Below, piece by piece: positions 12,501 to 21,500 of a stretch of DNA of 34,345 nucleotides. The stretch lies in assembly GCA_964200185.2 (NCBI GenBank), contig CAXNAD020000054.1, positions 1 through 34,345 on the forward strand, written 5' to 3'. Made by a program: the position numbers and the translations under genes. Position 1 is the first letter of the stretch. Each line of letters begins with the position of its first letter. The notes below the pieces were generated by a model that was given only the letters and a program-made list of their open reading frames with translations, made no database searches and had not been told where the DNA came from. Source of the stretch: Choristocarpus tenellus KU-1152 (Eukaryota; Phaeophyceae).

Positions 12501-15500
12501 AAGGCAACCCAACCTCCTCTACCTTTTTGGGTCTATGGTGTATATTCACAAAATTGAAAGTTCACTTTTTGAATGACAAGTTGTGTATGGCAAGTTGTTA
12601 TGGTCATGTTTATGTGCTTGGTCTGTGATGTCAATACATCTTGTGAAGTTGGAGAAATGTTGCATTGTATGCCTGTGTTTGTGATTTTTGGGGACCAATT
12701 GTTTGTACACTTTGATTGACGGCAACAGTGTGATGAGATATTTTTAGTTTATTCATAATATGCCCCAGAAAACCTCATTCCTTGGTATTGCGCTTTGTGC
12801 AGAGTTAACAAATATGTGGTGTATTGCGTAAGGTGTATGCTTGTGGGGCAGGATGAAGACCTTGCATTGATAAGATTCTTGGGTGGATCCAATAGTTAAA
12901 ACTCAAGTACCTACTTTGTGCACTTCCCCAGTTTTGTCTACTAGAGATGAACGTTATATAGACTTCACCATTCTATAGTAGTAGGAGTACGTATGTGTCA
13001 AAGTTCAAATGTTGATTGCCACAACAATTAGTTCATTACCTTCAGCTGTAAGCTTACTGCATATAATGGTATTGTGCACACATAGATTTGAAGTTAGGTT
13101 GGTTTGTATGTACCTAAACTGTGTGCATTAGATAGGTGACATTGAATGCTGAGCTCTCCAAGGTCTCATTACTATCATGACCATCCATACAGAAAAACAA
13201 GTTGCATCAGTTGATGGATTTAAAACCAACCAATGGGCAGTAGTGTTGTTGCATGCAAGATCAGATTTTGTACTGAGTTCTGGCCCACTTTTAAAGTCAA
13301 GCTTGTGGAGCTTCTATTAGGTATGTCTTGTACTGAGCATTGAGGGGGCATGACACACTTTATACTCTGTGTCTGACACTCAATATTCCCCAAGGTCAAC
13401 AAATGAAGATGTCGATACAACAATGTGAAAGCATGTTTGTTGCCAGGATTCTTTTGAGGTTGTACTTGAGTACAATTTATGTGCTATTAATAATGTACTG
13501 ATAATAGTGTACTGTCCTCCTTGTACCAATGAGAGGGGGGATTAAGGTATTATAGTAAATTTGGGTTGTCACCTTCCATTCTTATTGGTGCAAGCATCAA
13601 AGGAGGTGATGTGGTGCCGTATCATTTTTTTTTTCTCACTGGTTGAGTGAAAGTAGAACCCTTTTGGGGGAAGATGTTCATATTATAAACCAACTATATT
13701 TATAGGAAGAACCTTTGCACATGCTGAACCATAATGTATACATTTTTTTTTTGTACCTCTCTCTGATCCTTAAAGAAATCAAGATGACTACATACACCTG
13801 GTGGATGAAGTTCGACTCAAGCGTCCAGACTTGTATCGGTGTGACCTCAACAATGCGTACAGCCCAGCCCGCCTTGGTGAATCATCATTCTCATCGTTGG
13901 CAAACCCTTTGCACAACCAGAACAGCACAATTCAGCAGAGTCAAATGTGGGAGACCAAGCTTGACATGAATGTTGACACACCAGAATATGTTAAAGACCA
14001 AGAGATAGACTGGTGCCGAGTCCCTTTCAAAGTTGTACTCCCCAAGAACTCTGTTGGTGTTGGACACCCAGGGACAGATCATATGGGCAGAAGGATGGGA
14101 TTAGAGGTAAGGCCTGAAACTACACCATTAGGGATGTGATGCCACCCATTTGTTAAGTACAGATTGAAGTTTTTCATGGAATTTGAAGACACTGAGATGA
14201 GATGTGTATGTAATGATTGGTTGGCAGTTTTCTTGGCTCTGGTTGGTAGGTTTCTAAAAACAATTTGACTTTATGGTAAACCAGTTCATGATCGTGTTCG
14301 CTCATCCTTGTGAATCTCTCTCTGTACAACATCAGCTCATGGACAGTGGAGCTGCTCCAATTCTCATCCCTGGACCAACCAAACAGGGTCTTCCAAAGGA
14401 CTTGTCATGCTACAGGTAAGAGAGTGAGCGCTTTCTGACACTGTGCAGTACCTACCAACTATGACTCACTATTAATAGTGGTATAGTTGGGCTCAACCCC
14501 CTTGTTTTAGCAGGTATGATGATCGCTGGCCAACACCACTTCGCCATGAGCTGCTTGACACCCCACCTGAAGCCTTGCCTCCAGTGGTTCTTGATATTCA
14601 ATTGTGTTCTCTGACATACAAGGAGCAGCACCATAGGTGTGTGTCAGGCAAGAAATTGGTTCCATAGTTTCACTAAAGTAGAATATTTTGGGGGGATGAA
14701 GCGTCTACGGTCTACATGAAAAAAATCTATGTACTGCCTTTGGTAAGCATCTCTTAGATCAATTTATGTGGATTTCAATATAGCTATAAATTTCGAGATA
14801 TATAGGGATTTCATTGTTTTTTTGTGGTCTTTAAACAACCCATTGTATGCAATACCTGATCCCCTTTGTTGAAGAATAGTTACGTGCGTTTTCTGAGAAG
14901 CAAACCACCCCTCAAAGTGAATCAAGGGATGAAGGGATGCTGGACAGATGATTTAGTTTGATATGTGAAGTGATGTGCACATAACAATATGTAATATTTT
15001 GTCACTGGTTCACCTTCACAGGCGTCAGCAAGAGCGAGGTGCCCCAATAGGTACTTCACTCATGTATGGGGAGTTTGAACCCATGGTGGTGCTTCCTTAC
15101 CCTATTTTCAAGGCAGTGGGCATGATACTCAGGAGCAATGAGGCTAAGAGTATGACCGTCAGCTATGCAAGCCTTAGACCATGTCGAGACCAAAGCCTGG
15201 TCATTTTCATCAGTCACAGGTGGGGATGGTTTAACTTTGCCGTAGGTGTATTTATCTTTCAACTGCTATTTTTTTTGCTTTTGAGCTTGTGTTGACATGT
15301 ATTTGTTAAATATTGGTAAGAGACGTATGAATGCTCAACAAGACCTGCACTATGAGTTGCAGTTCCTCAACACACAGTTGACAAGTGGTCTGGAAAATGT
15401 ATGAATAGTTACAGTAGGTTTAGAGCATTGTGGAGACTTCAAGTTGGACAAGACAAACTGCGTTTCTGGACAAGGAATGCCTCAAAAGAATTTAAAGAGT

Positions 15501-18500
15501 CACTTGTAGGATATTATATATATAGGAACTCTCAGATTTGATTGGTGCTGTTGGCCATGATACAGGTGGCTACAACCTTGCTCGCAGCCACCCCACCCAG
15601 ACAGAGATGGTGAGAAGCATGGTCTTATATGCTCTGGGGTTGAAAAGCTTCTTCAAATGTTGCCTCAAGGAGTCCAGGCGTACCTCTGGGTTGATTTCTC
15701 TTGCATTGACCAGGATGATGCCAAGAAGAGGAAAAGAGGAATACGGAGTATGCCTTCATACATAGAGAGGTAAGAGTCACCATACAATATCTTGTCCCTG
15801 CCACCTGAAGACAATATAATATGTGAAGGAAAAATCAACCCATGTGAAGCAGTGCTATGTTTAGTATATCATGTTTAGTATATCATGTTTATAGTGTCCT
15901 CAAATCACATAAAATTAGGTAAGGATCATGTAGGAATATTGGTTTCAGTTTTTGGTTTGATGTCCAAACGGTACATTGATGTTGGATTTCTGACCTGCAG
16001 TGTTTGATTTGAACTTGGCTTCATATTAGTGTGATAGGATAACTATTCATACGTCCTCAGGTGTGATGCGCTGCTTATTCCATACACTGCCACTGAGGGC
16101 CAGACCCCAGGAAGTCTTGTGAATGGATTTAGTGGGCACAAGAGTGAGAATGGAAAAGGCAAAGAATTCATTGGGATGGAAGGTGTCCCCACACCAGATG
16201 AGGACAGGTAATCTCTGTGTTCCTGCCTTAATTCTCAATAGTCTAGGAGTGTTAGTTTTGAACACTGATGTTCAAGGGTTGGAGCATTGCTTTCATGGAG
16301 TATTTGATGCAATATATTTTATTTTATTGGGACTATCTTTGGCATTAAGTTGAAGACCATTACACATTACAATAATTGCTGCAGTAAAATCTCCTGGGAG
16401 TGCAAGTAGTAGTAATTGCGTACTTAAAATTCACAAGGTATTTAATGCAAGTGGAAATGTTTATTACATAAACCTTAGGTTGTACGTACATATTCTACTA
16501 ATCCTCTACCATTCCAGTGAATATACTTGGAAATAGTTTACATTTAGAGAGCTCTTTTCAGTGTGTATGTCTTGAATATTGTAAACTACCTCCTGTGTGT
16601 TAAGTGTTCACATTGCTAACAATAGGAAGTGGCAAAGTGCCTGTGACTCCTCCATACTCAACTTGTCGTTACCCAACTTGGAAGTACCTTTTCTGTAGGC
16701 CATGACAAAACACTGTGCCCAGAGTGGCTGCATTAGTAGGTTTATGTTGAGGCTTGTGAACATGCAATAGGATAAATATGATGACACACATTGTTGAAAG
16801 GCTTAGTAACATATCTTGCAAGTTTTTTGCAATGAGAAGTCACAAGGCACCTTACAGCTTTTTCAGGGTGTACGGATTAATTTCACCTACACAGATAACA
16901 CATGAGTTGACTCACAAAATCGTTCCATTCTATGTATACAGGCTGTTACATTATTGAGAAAACTGTATCCTTGATGGATACATTTTTCTGTGTCCATATT
17001 TGAAGCTATTTATCTACAACTATTAATAAGTGCCTTAATTATACCGACATTTTGGGTGGTTTCATAACTATTCTGAATACCTACTTTTTGGAGGCTTTCT
17101 TACAAACCATGCCAAAATTTCAGCTTATATCCTAAATAGAAGATCAATTCTCACATACAGTTTGCGTATTTTCCACATAAAGAATATATACAAGCTCTGG
17201 TTGTTGGGTAATCTTTTGGTTGTAAGGGACATGCTTGGACCATATAGTCATGATTATTTGTTCAACACTACAATGAAACCGTTCTTGGAGAAATGTAACC
17301 ATTGAAGAGTATACCCTGACCACTTTCAGTTACAAATCCAATTGATATCACCTCACATATTTTTGATGATATTCAAGTAAATTACTCATGTACATATCTT
17401 TTGTCACTTGGTAAGTTTGTATTCATCAATCCAACATATGTTTAGACTCATCCAGGACAATGTTTAAGAAGTTTTTGTACTTTACATTTTCTGTGAAATG
17501 TTTTGAATTATATAGATTGAATCACTGCTATGTAACCAAACAATATGGTTGATCAAACCAAAAATTGAAGAGTAATTTTAAATTTTATTTTTTGTTTGAC
17601 TGTGTTGCATATATGTTTGATTTCAATCAACTACATTGAAAAATTCAAGATGATTCAACTTGTACTCATACAGGAAGTACCTTTGATTCACAACCCTAGA
17701 ACTGGGACTTTTAAAATGAATGAATTGTGACAAAACTTTGATACATATTGCACTGATGTTTCTGCAGGTGAATTTCTCATGTTTCCATTGTGTTTGTGTA
17801 TGTGATGGAGCTGTGCTTTTCCATCATATGTTGACACAATTTGTTACATAAGCTGTGCGGTCTATGTTTGAAGTAATTCAAAAACTCAAATCCGAGTCAG
17901 CTTTCTCTCCTTTTTTTGCACCACTCATTTTGCCATACATTCACTTGTTGGTACCGTTAACATCCACTTGTTGGTACCATTGACATGGGACACAGCCCAG
18001 CACTTGCTATTAAGAGTGTTATTTAATGGTGTTATTTATAGTGTTCTTCGTAGTGTTGCTAATAGTAGATGTGTGAATGACTAGCCGCAAACTCCTCTTT
18101 ACAAAGAATAGCATAGCATACTGAATCTAACACACTCAATTTCTGAGGTGTAAACAGGGGTGGGACTTACAAGTGTTTGGGGATTGAACCAAGAGTGCAT
18201 CAATCTTCCAATTTCTTCACATGGACATGAAGAGGAATTATTTTTACACTTTCATCCTATTATGTATAATACACTAATTGAAATCCCAACCAGGGAGTCT
18301 TGGAACTGACAGGATGTGGGTGACCTTTTATCACTTGAGCCATTGTACAAATTAATGAATCAGAAAAACATTCCTTTTTGGTTTAACACCAGAACAGAAC
18401 AATGAAATGGTAGACATCATGTAGTAGACATTATTCCATTTATGCTTGGAAAGAGAACTTCAGGTGTTAATCCTGCCAACTGGTCTCATTGGATACTTTT

Positions 18501-21500
18501 ATTGAATTATATACTGTACATTCTAGCTGTTTAAAATAACCTGATTGTGACAAGATGTGCTTACCCTGATTGTGTGTTGTCTTCCACTTTTCGATCAGTA
18601 TCAATGTGGATCCCACATCCAGACATGGCCTTGGTGAATTGGAGTTCAACACAAAACATGAACTATCAGGGATACAGGATATACCGATTGATGTTGACCA
18701 CACTGCATTTGGATCAATCCAAGACAATCCCCTTGTTGCATCATGGGACAACAGATGGCCAGCAGTAGTATCTGCAAACCCACACCTATTTTTTTTATGG
18801 TTTTGAAGATTTATGTGGGGTGTTAAATAACACTGGCCTTGACATTGCAATATGTTAGTTAGGCTATCTGGATCAGTATGTTAAAAACTAGAAGTAATAT
18901 TGCAGGAAATTTAACATAGTTCAACACACACAGTCACATATTGTAATTCAGGATTTTTTTTTTTTCAATTGTACAATTCTCTTTTGATAATGAGAGCACA
19001 GCCGAATGTGAGTAGTTGACCACATGAATCCTTTCTTTCTCAGAAGAGACAACTCCAAATCCCAGCACTATTTAAATGGTTTGCATTCCTGATGCCGTAT
19101 CACCATCTGCTGTCTACTTCAAATTATTACTGGAGGATGCAAATATCTGATACTGCTATTGACCACATAATTTAAAAAGATGTACCTACAACAGGTTACC
19201 CCCCTACCTAAATAGCTCACGTATTTTTATGCTTGTGGACACCTTTTCATATCTCCAGCTTCTTGCACTTACAATGAATGTACTAGTCACTATCTTTGTA
19301 TCCTAGGCGATACGTCCATGGGACAGGTAGTCATGTTTTTGTAGGTTTGCTAGAATTGGTGCGGCAACTTTTGGTTACAAGGTGAAGATATGTAAAACTT
19401 CAGTCCAAGCCTGTATTGTGTAATAATACTCTAGACTCAGGATGCCTCACATTTAAGTGTGGTGAATGAATGCAGGTGCACTTGTGGCTGTTTGGTATTT
19501 GTAAGTTAACGTTTTAATTGATGTTTTGAATTTATGATGCTTGTATGATGTAACACTTTCTTTGTCACAGATATCCCAGCTTGGCACAGTACTCCAGTAG
19601 AGCCTGGTGCAGGGCTGAGCTGTACATGGGAAGCAATGTGCCGGTAAGCAGGAGCATCAAGATTGTCAATAGTAGATGTGAATTGTAACAAGGTGACATT
19701 ATGACCTCGTGATAGTCATACTTTGTTGTCTTCCCATTTCCCAAGGCACTTCTTTTGAACTTTTTTCACAGCACTCCTATGAATGGTATGCACATCCCCC
19801 CTATCTGGCCTCATCAGGTACCTCCTAATGGCTTCTACTACTTCGACCGTGTTGGGATGGTGTACAGGTTAGTCCTGGTGGTCGCATATGTTCAACTTCT
19901 ATTTGCTATTAACTTGGTAATTTCCAGTACACTAAAGCATGGGAAGTCAATGTCTTTGTTTCGAACCACACCATGGTGAGCCCTCAATCTGCTCAAACCT
20001 GTTTTGCAGAGGAGGCGACCGTCCCTTTTTTGTGTATGGACCAGAGCAGCATGAGGGTGGTGGACCACCAGCTGTTTTACCAAGATTGGACAAGGCATGG
20101 TTCAAGAAAGTCAACCCTGTAGAAGCCTTTCTCACCCAGGCAAGCTAACTATGTAAAATATGTGCATGCAATATAGGTGCAATACTACAAATCATTGTTT
20201 TATGATCCCACTCAATGTGGATATTTGATATTTTGTTTGCTTGTTTCTCTTATCTCCTGTACTGAGCTTGCATTAATTTCCAACATCTTGCTATTTCCTT
20301 GTTTGCCTCATTGTTCCAAGTAGGTTTACCACTTTATTCATTTTTTATTGTTGGTAGATGACTCACTGATGTCCAAGTGTTTTGCTTTTATGCATGTAGG
20401 AACATGCCTGTAAGAGTTTTTGATTGTCAATGGTTGATTGTTCAAATATGAGTACTTTGAGTAAGTATAGAATTATTGAAAGCGATCAAAGCTGTACAAG
20501 GTTGTACCACAACATTCTATTCCTTTTCAAATAGCTGCAACCATCAATTTTACATTTAGATATTAATGGTACTAATATGTCAAGTACAAAGAGTTTGAGG
20601 TAAGGGATATGATGTATGATATATGCTAAAATAAGAAACAAACTCACAGATACTGTAATATCCTCAATATGATATATACAGTATAGCACATTGAGTCAAT
20701 TGGGTTCATTCTATACACATCCTCTACAATCCTGTCCATATTAGTAGCACTGGTGAAGAGAAATGTGTGTTTCATTGTATTCCATTCATTCAGTGTATTC
20801 CATTGCCATTTAGAACAGTAGTGGTTTACTTGTGACTATCTAGTTTGTGGATGTCCCACTGTTTTCTGCATACAAAATGTGTTGTACTCCTCGTACCTTA
20901 CTAATCCTTATGTATTGTTTCTCAACTTGGAGAAGAGTCATGTAATAAAATCTCCATCATTACATGCGTTATGCTTCAAAGTACTGTGACTTGATCAGCC
21001 TTCATCTCATCCATGCTAAACCCTCATCATACTAACCCTAGCAATGGGGTTTGGGAGGGTCATAGTCAATCATCCTACACTGTGTGTTACTGGTTTCGCA
21101 GGTATATTTTAATATTTGTGAAGCTTTGATGTTTCCCCCCTTGATATTCTTTATTCCATGTCACACTGTCACTGTGCGATCTCTGAAAATGTGCTCATCC
21201 TTTATAGTACCCGAATGCTGTTTGTCCTCTTGATTGCAGTATTGACGGTGAATCTTGATGTTTTTTGTGTAGTGTTTGCATTTCTTGTTCCTTTCCACAT
21301 GATCCCAATTTTTTGTTGTGTTGGCATTGAGTCAAAACACACAAGGATTGCAAAAAAGAGTGTAAGATGTGTATGTTTCAATGTCATCAAGATACCTATC
21401 AAAACATTTTTTACCCATTCTACAGGAGAGTGACCGCCGGGAAATATTTGCTCTGCTTGAGAGAGTACAGTGCACCACTCCAGCCTCTCCAAAGCCTGGC

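Larger units (their letters stand above)
15197..20139 (+). other. TIR-like domain of the FISHRW type (exons 21 to 28)
   Basis: Residues about 1304 to 1600. LVIFISHRW (1305-1313) corresponds to the first TIR strand (box 1). HPDRDG follows, then AYLWVDFSCIDQDD (1350-1363), SMPSYIERCDALLIPYT (1373-1389) and YSSRAWCRAEL (1509-1519). The last motif matches the TIR helix S-x-x-WC-x-x-EL, whose Glu is catalytic in NAD-cleaving TIR domains; here it is Glu1518. The tail has DRPFFVYG and PVEAFLTQ. About 105 residues (exon 23 end to exon 24) are inserted between PYT and SSRAWC. NADase or cyclase activity is inferred, not shown. The 53-bp exon 25 (19044-19096) was placed by phase and by its continuity into exon 26. 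Confidence 0.8.

Noticed and set aside
11755-12512. Minus-strand frames inside the inverted-repeat element as a transposase
   Set aside because: No catalytic motif or family resemblance, and AT-rich composition like chance frames.
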